Of a stretch of DNA of 64,000 nt, positions 9,105 through 17,126 are shown in pieces (the stretch's first letter is position 1; each line of letters opens with the position of its first letter). The notes under the pieces are model-generated. The model made no database searches. It was not told the DNA's origin and saw nothing but the letters and a program-made list of their open reading frames with translations. A program made the position numbers and the translations under genes. Location: positions 7,444,001-7,508,000 of the forward strand of contig NZ_CP060828.1 of NCBI RefSeq assembly GCF_014489635.1. The letters run 5' to 3'. The stretch comes from Streptomyces roseirectus (GTDB lineage: Bacteria; Actinomycetota; Actinomycetes; Streptomycetales; Streptomycetaceae).

Positions 9105-9132
9105 CGTAGCCCCATTACTCCCTCCTCGTTAC
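9105..9132 (+). promoter_or_regulatory. sigma-BldN-like promoter of chpH
   Basis: CGTAGC at 9105-9110 and CGTTAC at 9127-9132 are separated by exactly 16 bases. This closely resembles the CGTAAC-16-CGTTGA pattern reported for the developmental sigma factor BldN, whose main known targets are chaplin and rodlin genes. The predicted start lies near 9140, about 43 bases before the chpH ATG. Confidence 0.5.
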
Positions 9133-9182
9133 AGGTCATGCGGTCCGCACCTGGGGCCGCTTGCCAACGAGGAGGAATACAC

Positions 9183-9416
9183 ATGATCAAGAAGGTCGTC
9201 GCCGCCGCTGCCGCCACGGGCGGTCTCGTTCTCGCGGGTGCGGGCCTGGCCGTCGCCGACTCCGGTGCGCAGGGTGCCGCCGTGGGTTCCCCGGGTGTCG
9301 TGTCCGGCAACGTCATCCAGGTCCCCGTCCACGTCCCGGTGAACGTGTGCGGCAACACGATCTCCGTGATCGGCCTGCTGAACCCCGCCTTCGGCAACAC
9401 CTGCATCAACAAGTGA
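9183..9416 (+). CDS. chpH: short chaplin (ChpH-like)
   Basis: A 77-residue secreted surface-active protein that forms amyloid-like fibrils on aerial hyphae and spores. Residues 1-26 are a Sec signal peptide ending at AVADSG. The mature part is one chaplin domain with GSPGVVSGN, the beta-prone [12 protein letters not shown] and the second cysteine in GNTCINK, giving the usual Cys pair. The ATG at 9183 has GAGGAGG at the expected distance. Lying just upstream of a two-domain chaplin, it matches chpH (SCO1675) by both sequence and order. Developmental control is suggested by the upstream promoter-like element. Confidence 0.93.
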   Translation: MIKKVVAAAAATGGLVLAGAGLAVADSGAQGAAVGSPGVVSGNVIQVPVHVPVNVCGNTISVIGLLNPAFGNTCINK

Positions 9417-9488
9417 CGCCACCCCGCTGAGGGGGGCGTCCACACGCCGTACCGGCCCCGGAGCGCGCGCCATGCGCTCCGGGGCCGG
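9415..9488 (+). terminator. two hairpins between chpH and chpC
   Basis: The first hairpin (9415-9440) starts inside the chpH stop codon: GACGCC and CCCC pair with GGGG and GGCGTC. The second (9452-9488) is a perfect 15-bp stem with a 7-nt loop. They should separate the chpH transcript from chpC. Confidence 0.7.
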
Positions 9489-9509
9489 ACGGTTTCCAGG
9501 ACATCGGCC

Positions 9510-9534
9510 AGCGGACACATCTAGCGGACACATC
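9510..9534 (+). repeat. 12-bp direct repeat upstream of chpC
   Basis: agcggacacatc occurs at 9510-9521 and 9523-9534, a 13-bp period that puts both copies at slightly more than one helical turn apart, 25-49 bases before the chpC ATG. It could be an activator or repressor site; nothing more can be said. Confidence 0.4.
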
Positions 9535-9558
9535 AGTTCAGTAAGGCAGGTAACAGCG

Positions 9559-10428
9559 ATGCGACAGGTCACCCGCAAGGGGTTCATGACCGTGGCGGCG
9601 GCGACGGGGGCGATCGCCGCCGCGGGAGGGGTCGCGCACGCGGACTCGGGCGCGGGCGGCGCCGCCCAGGGCTCACCGGGCGTGCTGTCCGGGAACTCGG
9701 TGCAGGTGCCGGTGCACGTGCCGGTGAACGTCTGCGGGAACACCGTGAACGTGGTGGGGCTGCTCAACCCGGCGATGGGGAACTCGTGCGGGAACGAGAG
9801 CGGTCGGCACGGGGGCGGCGGGTACGGCGACGGGGGGTACGGGGGCGGAGGCCACGGCGCGTCCGGGGGCTCGGGGGGCGCGCACGCGGGCGGGCACGCC
9901 GGGGGGTCGCCCGGGGTGGGGTCCGGGAACGTCGTCCAGGTGCCGGTCGATGTGCCGGTGAACGTGTGCGGGAACAGTGTCGACGTCGTGGGGGTCGCGA
10001 ACCCGGCGTTCGGGAACGAGTGCGGGAACGGGGGGCCGGGGTATCCGGGGAACCCGGGGAATCCTGGCGGGCCCGGAGGTCCCGGCGGTCCCGGTGGGCC
10101 GGGGAATCCGGGGAACCCCGGTGGTCCGGGGGGTCCGGGCGGGCCTGGTGGGCCGGGGACGCCGGGGCATCCCGGGAACCCGGGCAACCCCGGCACCTCG
10201 AACCCCTCCGGCCCCACGAACCCCACCACCCCCACCCACCACAACCCCCCGAACCACGCCCCCCACACCAGCCACACCACCCCTCACGCCTCCGCCCAGC
10301 ACTCCACCCCCACGGGTGAGCTGGCGAGCACCGGTGCCGAACTCCCCCTGGGCATCGCCCTCCCGGCCGGCGCGGGCATCCTGGTCGCCGGCGCGGTGCT
10401 CTACCGCAGGGCGAGGACGTCGTTCTGA
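9559..10428 (+). CDS. chpC: long cell-wall-anchored chaplin with collagen-like insert (ChpC-like)
   Basis: 289 residues. A signal peptide is followed by chaplin domain 1 (about 35-80, [12 protein letters not shown]), a Gly/His-rich linker, chaplin domain 2 (about 115-160, [12 protein letters not shown]), a run of 17 Gly-X-Pro triplets, a Pro/Thr/His spacer, and a sortase signal LASTG with a hydrophobic helix and Arg tail. Long chaplins are linked to peptidoglycan by class E sortases, which prefer LAXTG. The ATG at 9559 has a weak AAGGCAGG site. The order chpH-chpC matches S. coelicolor. The collagen-like block is not a standard chaplin feature. Confidence 0.92.
   Translation: MRQVTRKGFMTVAAATGAIAAAGGVAHADSGAGGAAQGSPGVLSGNSVQVPVHVPVNVCGNTVNVVGLLNPAMGNSCGNESGRHGGGGYGDGGYGGGGHGASGGSGGAHAGGHAGGSPGVGSGNVVQVPVDVPVNVCGNSVDVVGVANPAFGNECGNGGPGYPGNPGNPGGPGGPGGPGGPGNPGNPGGPGGPGGPGGPGTPGHPGNPGNPGTSNPSGPTNPTTPTHHNPPNHAPHTSHTTPHASAQHSTPTGELASTGAELPLGIALPAGAGILVAGAVLYRRARTSF
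10039..10191 (+). repeat. collagen-like (Gly-X-Pro)17 coding repeat in chpC
   Basis: Seventeen consecutive in-frame Gly-X-Pro triplets (X is Gly, Asn, Tyr, Thr or His). They include two copies of the 18-residue block [18 protein letters not shown], suggesting growth by duplication. A regular Gly every third residue with Pro at the Y position is the triple-helix pattern. Confidence 0.85.
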
Positions 10429-10556
10429 GGGCGATCTTCGGCCAAGCTTCGGCAACGGCCGTCAAAACCAGGGCAGAACAGCCCAAGCGATGACAACTGC
10501 CGTGAGAATGCGAGGGTGATCCCGGTCACGGCGATCATCCCGCGCCGAAAGCGCGA

Positions 10557-10590
10557 CGGAGCGGGCCCCGACCCGGCGGGGCTCGCTCCG
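10557..10590. terminator. bidirectional terminator between chpC and the DUF5703 gene
   Basis: A 14-bp inverted repeat with one mismatch (10557-10570 with 10577-10590) sits between the converging chpC and DUF5703 genes, with ttgtg following on the plus side. Confidence 0.75.
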
Positions 10591-10624
10591 TTGTGTCGCC
10601 CGTCTCCTTCGTCCGCGTCTCAGC

Positions 10625-10813
10625 TCACCAGGTGGCCCGCGCCTGGCGGATGATCCGCCGCCGCAACCGCACCTTGCGGCTGCCGTCCCGCATGAGGCTC
10701 AGACGGTGCAACTCCCAGTGTCCGTACTCGGCATGGTCCGTCAGCAGCCGTGTCGCCTCCTTGCGGGAGACCCCGCGTGGCACGTACACGTCGACAAATT
10801 CGTATTCCGGCAT
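10625..10813 (-). CDS. DUF5703 family protein
   Basis: A 62-residue basic protein, MPEYEFVDVYVPRGVSRKEA at the start and an Arg-rich second half (RKVRLRRRIIRQ). It matches the small DUF5703 family found across Streptomyces. No function is known. The ATG at 10813 has no clear ribosome site. It diverges from the acidic hypothetical gene at 10861 across only 47 bases, so the two promoters overlap. Confidence 0.8.
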   Translation of the reverse strand: MPEYEFVDVYVPRGVSRKEATRLLTDHAEYGHWELHRLSLMRDGSRKVRLRRRIIRQARATW

Positions 10814-10860
10814 CGCATCTATTGTGCGGGCTGGTGCCTCGTACGGATAGCGTCTGCACT

Positions 10861-11577
10861 ATGTCTGATGCTGCGCAGCCCACCGCTGCCGAGGTACGCG
10901 CCGCCGCCGAGGCGGTGAAGACCGCGCTGGATCGTCACCTGGCCGCGGTCGAACGCCGGTCGGGGGAGGACGACCCGGCCGTCTACGAGGCGTTCAACGA
11001 ACTGGCCGCTGCGGCGGAGACGTACGACGAACTGCTCTACGACCGCTACGACGAGGTCACGCCCTTCGAGATCCCCGGCACCGACGACTCGCTCCCGCCG
11101 TACGCGGGCCCCGAGGAGCCGAACGCCCTCAGCGTGCTGATCCGCCGCGACTACGCCGTGGCGGAGCCCCAGCGGCTGCTCGCGCAGGCCCAGCGGGTCG
11201 AGGCGGCGGACTACGACGGCGGCGAGGACACCGCGAGCACCGTCCACGGCGCGCTCGGCATCCTGTTCGGCGAGTACGAGCCGGACGAGATCGCCTCCCG
11301 GCACAAGGAGTTCGGCCTGGAGGAGGGCGACTCGACCCTCTGGGTCGTGGCCGCCGACGAACCGGCCGACCCCGGCGAATGGCTGGAGACCCCCTTCGAG
11401 CAGGCCGACCCCCAGCGGGTCGTCTGCCGCTTCGACGTCAGCGCCGTCTTCGACGAGGAGACGGACGACGAGGACTTCGACCTCGACGAGGCCATCGACG
11501 AGGACGACGCCATCGACGACGTCGAAGTCATCGACGAGGCCGACGACTTGGAACCGCTCGACGCCGACCGGCGCTAG
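10861..11577 (+). CDS. conserved hypothetical protein with acidic tail
   Basis: I do not recognise a characterised family. The 238 residues are soluble and acidic throughout. A helical N-terminal part has the AAAEAVKTALDRHLAAVERRSG stretch, the middle part includes the RRDYAV region and a GDSTLWVVAAD strand, and the last 40 residues are almost all Asp/Glu with Ile/Val spacers (DEETDDEDFDLDEAIDEDDA). The ATG at 10861 lies seven bases after a TAGCGT -10 box (10848-10853), so the message is probably leaderless. The polyacidic tail could bind basic proteins or metal ions; that is speculation. Confidence 0.75.
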   Translation: MSDAAQPTAAEVRAAAEAVKTALDRHLAAVERRSGEDDPAVYEAFNELAAAAETYDELLYDRYDEVTPFEIPGTDDSLPPYAGPEEPNALSVLIRRDYAVAEPQRLLAQAQRVEAADYDGGEDTASTVHGALGILFGEYEPDEIASRHKEFGLEEGDSTLWVVAADEPADPGEWLETPFEQADPQRVVCRFDVSAVFDEETDDEDFDLDEAIDEDDAIDDVEVIDEADDLEPLDADRR

Positions 11578-11590
11578 CCGGGGTTCCCAG

Positions 11591-11618
11591 GGGCGCGGAG
11601 GTGATCACCTCCGCGCCC
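11591..11618. terminator. perfect 28-bp palindromic bidirectional terminator
   Basis: The two 14-base halves (11591-11604 and 11605-11618) are exact reverse complements. The element lies between convergent genes (acidic hypothetical and RecD2-like). Confidence 0.8.
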
Positions 11619-11629
11619 TTCGCTGTGCG

Positions 11630-14002
11630 CTACCCCACCGCCGCGGGCACCTGGCCGCGCAGCAGCACCGGCAGCCGGGTCGTCCTCGGCTTCGGCAGGA
11701 CCTCGGCGACCGCGCGCGGGAGCGCCTGCTCCACGCCGTGGACGACCGACAGGTGCCGCTGCGCGCGCCCGAACGCCGTGTACACCCACGGCCGGGACAG
11801 CGCCTGAGCCGCGTCACCGGGCAGGACGACGACCGCCGCCGGCCACCTCCCGCCGACCGCCTGGTGCGCGGTGAGCGCCCAGCCGTGCCGCACGCTCCGC
11901 TCGACCTGCTCCTTGGGGACGACGACGGCGGCGCCCGCGCAGGTGAGGTGCAGGCCGTCCGCGTCGGCGCCGGTCACCCGGCCCGGCAGCGTACGGCCGG
12001 GCGCGGGGGAGTAGGCGACGAGGTCGCCCGGGTCGAAGCCGGCGAAGCGGCCGGGGCCGGGGTTGATCCGCTCCTTGAGGGCGGCGTTGAGCGCGCGCGT
12101 GCCGGCCGCGCCGCCGTGGCCCGGCGTGATCACGACCGTCTCCTCGGGGGTCACCCCGAACGCCCTCGGCACGGAGTCGGCGACCAGCTGAACCGTCCGG
12201 TGCACGGCTTCCCCGGCGTCCCGCACCGGCACGATCACGATCTCCTTGCCGGGCGCCTCGACCTGGTTCAGCTCCCCGATCCCGACCCCGGAGACCAACT
12301 CCCCGATCGGCCCCGGGTCCGGCGTCCGCGACGCGACCTGCGGGCACACGCGCGCGCCCACGAGATCCCCGAACACCCGCCCCGCCCCGGCCGACCACAG
12401 CACCCCGGGGTCCCCGCTCAGCACGAGCCGGGCCCCGTCCGCCAGGGACTCCACGACCATCGCGGCCGTCTCGACGTCCAGTTGGGGCGCGTCGAGCACG
12501 ACCAGGAGGTCCAGGGCGAGGGTTCCGTCGGGGGCGCGCCCGGGGCCCTCGACGCCGGCGAGGAGGCCGGGGAGGGTGACGACGGGGGAGACGCGGTCGT
12601 CGGCGGGGGATCCTGGGTGCGGGATGCCCCCCGCGCTCGCGCCGGTATCCGTGTCTGCGCCCGCGCCTGCGCCCGTGCCCTCGCTCAGCAGGGCCGCGAA
12701 GCGGTCGCGGCCGTTGGGGGTGTGGCAGGCGGCGACCGCGCGCAGGCCGAGGGCGTGGGCGGCGTCGAGGAGAGCGGCCGGTTCGGCGCGGGACGCCTCG
12801 CCGCCGGTGTGCAGGACGAGGCCGTTCGAGGCGACGGCGCGGATCAGGTCGGCGGCGCTCCTGGGCGCCGAGGACACGGCCGTCTCCCACGCGGGCGAGC
12901 CGTCGCCGGGCAGCGCGTTGACGATCCGGGCGAGGCCGTCCGCCAGGCTCTCCTCCGCGAGCGCGTACCGCTCAAGGCCGACCAGGACACGGACGGGACG
13001 CTCCTCCTCGTCCCCGTCGCCCTGCGCGGGCGCGGCGCCGGGCTCCTCCAGGGCGTCCTGGAAGACCAGCGCCTCCCCTTCGGCGACGGTGTCCTGGACG
13101 GCGGCGTCGGCGTCCGGCACGCCCCGCTGGGCCAGCGCGGCGGTCAGCGCCGGCAGCTCCAGCGCCGTGTGCCCGGCCAGGGCCGCCTGCTCCAGCAGCC
13201 ACAGCGTCACCGCGCGCCCGCGCCGCTCGTCCTGCGGCCCGCACGCGTCCCCGAGCAGCGCCCGCGCGAACCCGTCGGCCTGCTCGGGCCGCACCCCGGA
13301 GACCCGCAGCAACTGCCAGGGGTCGTCCCGCAGCGACTGCGCCGCGCTCTCCCCGAGGGCCACGGCGACCTGCGAGGCCAGCGCCTCCGGCGCGCCCCCG
13401 GACGCGAGGACACCCCGGACGGCGGCGACGGTCTCCGGCGCGGGTGCGGAGGGGGCTGCGAGGGGGTGTACGCCGAGGGCGAGGCCGCCGGCGCCAGGGC
13501 CGGTTTTAAGGCTGCTCTCCGAACCGGCGGCGGGTCCTGCGGCGACACGGGCGGCGTCCGGGTTGCCGCGAGCTTCGCCCGTGTCGGCTGCTGGTGTGGT
13601 GGCCGTGTTCGGTGACCCCGCGTCAGGCCGCGGCCCGGCCTCCGGGACACTGCGCGGGGCCGGTGCCACGTACGCGCTCGCGGGCTTGGCGCCGCTCTCC
13701 ACCGCCCGCACGGCGGCCAGCAGATCCGCCGCCGAACCGCTCAGCTTGCCGCCGCTGGAGATCGGCCCGTCCTTCTCCGCCTTGCGCCGCTCGATCCGCT
13801 CCCGCTCGACCTTCTGCGCGGCGAGCTCGGCCTGGGCCTCGGTGAGTTCGGGCGCTGGGGCCTCGCCCTTCTGGGCCTCGCCCTTCTGGGCCTCGCCCTT
13901 CTGGGCCTCGCCCGCGTCGCCCTCGGTGGCTGCCTCCGCGTCGGCTTCCCCCTCCGGTGCCCCCGGCGCTTCGTTCTCCGTGGTCTCCGGGTCCGTGCTC
14001 AC
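11630..14002 (-). CDS. RecD2-like helicase-fold protein with degenerate ATPase motifs
   Basis: 790 residues. Residues 1-130 are disordered and acidic, with three EAQKG repeats. The middle follows RecD2: helix-hairpin-helix and winged-helix segments (DDPWQLLRVSGVRPEQADGFA region), then a RecA-like fold. However, the expected Walker A (GGPGTGKT) reads TGGEASRAE, the Walker B DEASM reads LDAPQL, and GDPDQL reads GDPGVL. The second RecA domain keeps a motif VI-like YTAFGRAQRHL. It is therefore probably a non-ATPase relative. The GTG at 14002 overlaps the upstream aldo/keto reductase stop as GTGA, so the two are co-translated. Annotation pipelines usually call it a helix-hairpin-helix protein. Confidence 0.8.
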   Translation of the reverse strand: MSTDPETTENEAPGAPEGEADAEAATEGDAGEAQKGEAQKGEAQKGEAPAPELTEAQAELAAQKVERERIERRKAEKDGPISSGGKLSGSAADLLAAVRAVESGAKPASAYVAPAPRSVPEAGPRPDAGSPNTATTPAADTGEARGNPDAARVAAGPAAGSESSLKTGPGAGGLALGVHPLAAPSAPAPETVAAVRGVLASGGAPEALASQVAVALGESAAQSLRDDPWQLLRVSGVRPEQADGFARALLGDACGPQDERRGRAVTLWLLEQAALAGHTALELPALTAALAQRGVPDADAAVQDTVAEGEALVFQDALEEPGAAPAQGDGDEEERPVRVLVGLERYALAEESLADGLARIVNALPGDGSPAWETAVSSAPRSAADLIRAVASNGLVLHTGGEASRAEPAALLDAAHALGLRAVAACHTPNGRDRFAALLSEGTGAGAGADTDTGASAGGIPHPGSPADDRVSPVVTLPGLLAGVEGPGRAPDGTLALDLLVVLDAPQLDVETAAMVVESLADGARLVLSGDPGVLWSAGAGRVFGDLVGARVCPQVASRTPDPGPIGELVSGVGIGELNQVEAPGKEIVIVPVRDAGEAVHRTVQLVADSVPRAFGVTPEETVVITPGHGGAAGTRALNAALKERINPGPGRFAGFDPGDLVAYSPAPGRTLPGRVTGADADGLHLTCAGAAVVVPKEQVERSVRHGWALTAHQAVGGRWPAAVVVLPGDAAQALSRPWVYTAFGRAQRHLSVVHGVEQALPRAVAEVLPKPRTTRLPVLLRGQVPAAVG
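13861..13905 (-). repeat. three 15-bp tandem repeats inside the RecD2-like gene
   Basis: cctcgcccttctggg is repeated three times exactly, plus a partial fourth copy, encoding EAQKG units in the disordered N-terminal region. The copy number probably varies between strains. Confidence 0.85.
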
Positions 14003-14985
14003 AGCGTGCTCCAGTCGTGATCGGGATAGCGGTGCACGGGCGCCGACACGTCGTCGAGGGCCCGGCAGATCTCGTCTGGAAGCGTAAGGGCCTCCACTGA
14101 CAACGCGGCGCTGAGCTGCTGCGCGTTGCGCGGGCCGATGATGGGCGCGGCGACGCCGGGACGGTCGCGGACCCAGGCGAGGGCGACGTGCAGCGGGGTG
14201 ACGGCGAGCCCGTCGGCGGCGGTCGTGACCGCGTCGACGATGCGGCTGGCGGTGTCGTCGAGGTAGGGCTCGACGAAGGGCGCGAAGTGGTCGGAGGCGG
14301 CGCGGGAGTCGGGCGGGAGGCTGTCGCCGCGGTACTTGCCGGTGAGGACGCCGCGCCCGAGCGGGGAGGAGGGCAGCAAGCCGATGCCGAGGTCGACGGC
14401 GGCGGGCAGCACCTCGCGCTCGACGCCGCGCTGGAGGAGGGAGTACTCCATCTGCGTGCTCGACAGGCGCGTACGCGTGCCGGGCGCGGCGAGCTGCCAG
14501 GTCGCGGCCTTGGCGATCTGCCAGCCGCAGAAGTTGGAGACGCCCGCGTACCGCGCGCGCCCGCTGGAGACGGCGATGTCGAGAGCCTGGAGGGTTTCCT
14601 CCAGGGGCGTGTGGGGGTCGTAGGCGTGGATGTGCCACACGTCCACGTAGTCCGTGCCGAGGCGGGCCAGCGAGGCGTCCAGCGCGGCCAGCAGGTGGCC
14701 CCGGGAGCCGTCGAAGCGGCGGTCGGGGTCGGGCACGCTGCCGGCCTTCGTCGCGATGATCAGGTCCCGGCGCGGGACCAGGCCCTCTATGAGACGGCCC
14801 AGCAGGTATTCGGCATCGCCGTCGCCGTACACGTCCGCCGTGTCGACGAGGGTGCCGCCCGCTTCCCAGAACGTCTTCAAGAGGTCCGCCGCGTCGTGCT
14901 CGTCCGTGTCGCGGCCCCAGGTGAGGGTGCCCAGACCGATGCGGGACACGCGCAGGCCGGTGCGGCCGAGATGCCTCTGCTCCAT
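13999..14985 (-). CDS. aldo/keto reductase
   Basis: 328 residues with a TIM-barrel NADPH oxidoreductase pattern: LGRTGLRVSRIGLGT at the N-terminus, the catalytic Asp-Tyr pair in DTADVYGDG, Lys in IATKAG, and His in VDVWHIHAYD. The C-terminal cofactor-binding segment has the PIIGPRNAQQL motif. The substrate is unknown. It shares a GTGA overlap with the RecD2-like gene downstream. The ATG at 14985 faces a luciferase-like oxidoreductase gene across 158 bases. Confidence 0.9.
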   Translation of the reverse strand: MEQRHLGRTGLRVSRIGLGTLTWGRDTDEHDAADLLKTFWEAGGTLVDTADVYGDGDAEYLLGRLIEGLVPRRDLIIATKAGSVPDPDRRFDGSRGHLLAALDASLARLGTDYVDVWHIHAYDPHTPLEETLQALDIAVSSGRARYAGVSNFCGWQIAKAATWQLAAPGTRTRLSSTQMEYSLLQRGVEREVLPAAVDLGIGLLPSSPLGRGVLTGKYRGDSLPPDSRAASDHFAPFVEPYLDDTASRIVDAVTTAADGLAVTPLHVALAWVRDRPGVAAPIIGPRNAQQLSAALSVEALTLPDEICRALDDVSAPVHRYPDHDWSTL

Positions 14986-15094
14986 GAACGCCGAGATTAC
15001 TGGCCAGAACCGGGCGGTGGGTGGCCTGTGGATAACCGAATCCGCAGGTTGTGGAATGCCGGGTCACCCCTCCCGGTCGCACGCGGGGGCGCGC

Positions 15095-15130
15095 TAAGGT
15101 CTGTGCACACGGGACGTTACTGATCAGTAA
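15095..15130 (+). promoter_or_regulatory. promoter and 14-bp palindromic operator for the LLM oxidoreductase
   Basis: A TAAGGT -10 box at 15095-15100 is followed by ttactgatcagtaa, a perfect palindrome at 15117-15130, which overlaps the ribosome-binding region of the downstream gene. The location just past the predicted start point suits a repressor of the TetR type. The regulator is not encoded nearby. Confidence 0.55.
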
Positions 15131-15143
15131 GGGGATGCGGCCA

Positions 15144-16199
15144 ATGCAGCTCGGGATCAACCTCGGCTACTGGGGTGCCGGGATGGACGGGGACAACCTC
15201 GCCGTGGCGCAGGAGGCCGACCGGCTCGGCTACGCCGTCTGCTGGGCGGCCGAGGCGTACGGGTCGGACGCGGCGACCGTGCTGGCCTGGGTCGCGGCCA
15301 AGACCGAGCGGATCGACGTCGGGTCGGCCATCTTCCAGATCCCGGCCCGCCAGCCGGCGATGACCGCGATGACCGCCGCGACCCTCGACTCCCTCTCCGG
15401 CGGGCGCTTCCGGCTCGGCCTCGGCGTCTCCGGGCCGCAGGTGTCCGAGGGCTGGTACGGCGTCAAGTTCGACAAGCCGCTGGCGCGCACGCGCGAGTAC
15501 GTCGAGATCGTCCGCAAGGCCATGACGCGCGAGCGGCTGTCCTACGACGGCGAGCACTGGACGCTGCCGCTGCCCGGCGGACCCGGCAAGCCGATCAAGC
15601 TGACCGTGCACCCCGAGCGCGAGCACATCCCGCTCTACATCGCCGCGATCGGCCCCAAGAACCTCGAACAGACCGGTGAGATCGCCGACGGCGCCCTGCT
15701 GATCTTCCCGTCCGCCGAGCACCTTGAGGACACCGCCCTCCGCCACATCCGCGCGGGGCGCGAGAAGGCCGGCCTCACCCTCGAAGGCTTCGACGTCTGC
15801 CCCACGCTCCCCCTCGCGCTCGGCGACGACAAGGACGTCGACAAGCTCGCGGACACCTTCCGGCCCTACACCGCCCTGTACGTCGGCGGCATGGGCAGCC
15901 GCAAGCAGAACTTCTACAACCAGCTCGCGCAGCGCATGGGCTACGAGGCGGAAGCGGCGGAGATCCAGGACAAGTACCTGTCCGGCGACAAGACCGGCGC
16001 CGCGGCGGCGATCCCCCACGACCTGATCGACAAGACCACCCTCCTCGGCTCCGTCCCCCGCATCGCCGACCGCATGAAGTCCTACGCCTCCGTGGGCGTG
16101 ACCACCCTCACCCTCGCCCCCGCCGGCTTCACCCTCGAAGAACGCCTCGCCTCCCTGCGCGCAGGCGCCGAGGCGCTGGAACTGGCGGGCCTGGCGTAA
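15144..16199 (+). CDS. LLM-class F420-dependent oxidoreductase
   Basis: 351 residues with a luciferase-like TIM barrel. It opens with MQLGINLGYWGAG and has EADRLGYAVCWAAEAYGSDA and the SGGRFRLGLGVSGPQVSEGWYG segment typical of F420-binding members, which act on F420 rather than FMN. The substrate is unknown. An AAGGGG site supports the ATG at 15144; the in-frame ATG at 15135 is less likely. A palindrome in the 5' region suggests repression by an unlinked regulator. Confidence 0.9.
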   Translation: MQLGINLGYWGAGMDGDNLAVAQEADRLGYAVCWAAEAYGSDAATVLAWVAAKTERIDVGSAIFQIPARQPAMTAMTAATLDSLSGGRFRLGLGVSGPQVSEGWYGVKFDKPLARTREYVEIVRKAMTRERLSYDGEHWTLPLPGGPGKPIKLTVHPEREHIPLYIAAIGPKNLEQTGEIADGALLIFPSAEHLEDTALRHIRAGREKAGLTLEGFDVCPTLPLALGDDKDVDKLADTFRPYTALYVGGMGSRKQNFYNQLAQRMGYEAEAAEIQDKYLSGDKTGAAAAIPHDLIDKTTLLGSVPRIADRMKSYASVGVTTLTLAPAGFTLEERLASLRAGAEALELAGLA

Positions 16200-17126
16200 C
16201 CACACACGCGGGCGCGAGGCCGATGAACACGGCCCCGCGCCCGCGCACGAGGCGGCAGGGTGCAGGCGCGACAGAACGGGCCCGCGAGGAGGGCGCCCCA
16301 CGCGCATCCAGCCGGACGCCGTCGTCGCAGCCCAAGGACGCGACGGAAGGGTCCTGGACAGACGCCGTGCGCGACGGTCGCCCCGCGCAAGGCGTGACGC
16401 CCGAGCGAGGCCGGCCGACAGCCGCGACCTCGGCTCCAGACGGAGTCGAACGGCCCGCAGGGATACACCACCCGGCGTGGGGTCACGTCCCGTTGGGCGG
16501 TGTACCGGCGTGGAGCCGGCGACTCCGCAGGCCGGCAGGCGCGGTTTCGGCTCCGGGCGGAGGCCGACGGCCCCCATCGCCACACCACCCGGCGGGACAC
16601 CATCCAGCGTGGCCCCACCCCCGCCACGCGTACTTCCCCGACCGGCTTCGGTACGCCCGCGCGCGTGTCCCACGTCCCAGATGACGTGCGCCCGCACCTG
16701 CGGTCGGCGCCGCGTGTAGCTCCCCGGCGTGTTCCCCTGCGCCCGCGCGTGCGAGGACGGCACGGCACCCGACTCCTCGCGCCCGACGCCGACCCGTATG
16801 CGCCGCGCGTGCCTCAGACCGGTCCACGCCCCCGTCCGGCGCCGGCCTGGACCCTGGCTCCGCCCCCGGGCCCCTCCTCGGCCGCAGCCCTCTCCTCAGC
16901 CCCGACCCCCTCCCCACAGCCCAGCTTCGTTCTCTGCCGCAGCCGCAGCCGCAGCATGTGCCGCTCACCGGCGCCGGCGCCCCGATGCGACGCGCTGCCA
17001 CCACCCGGTGGGGCGCCGCGGGCCCCGGTGTGGGGGAGGTTGTCCGGGGGACGTGTTGCGGTGGGTTTCGGATCGTATTTGGCTGGTTCTCTGTCGGATG
17101 GGGCGGATACGGGAGAGGTGATCGGG
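16200..17126. other. 927-bp region without a convincing gene
   Basis: Several open frames cross this stretch on both strands, but none shows the third-position GC pattern, a good start or a recognisable domain. The region contains an imperfect direct repeat (16405-16490 and 16529-16605) with shared blocks ggccggc, cggctcc, cggag, cggccc and acaccacccggcg. The last 100 bases must carry the promoter of the ferritin-like gene. It may be remains of a decayed gene. Confidence 0.6.

Noticed and set aside
10039-10191. Treating the Gly-Pro repeat as a frameshifted or noncoding repeat
   Set aside because: The frame continues without interruption from the chaplin domains into a good LASTG sortase signal, so the repeat is translated.
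9129-10280. Collagen-like open frame on the minus strand opposite the chaplins
   Set aside because: The Gly-Pro repeats read on the minus strand are the reverse complement of the true chpC repeats; the plus strand has signal peptides, chaplin domains and sortase signal.
15117-16763. 548-residue minus-strand open frame spanning the LLM gene and the 16-17 kb gap
   Set aside because: Its first part covers the gene-poor repeats and the rest is antisense to a clear oxidoreductase gene; no domain or sensible start.
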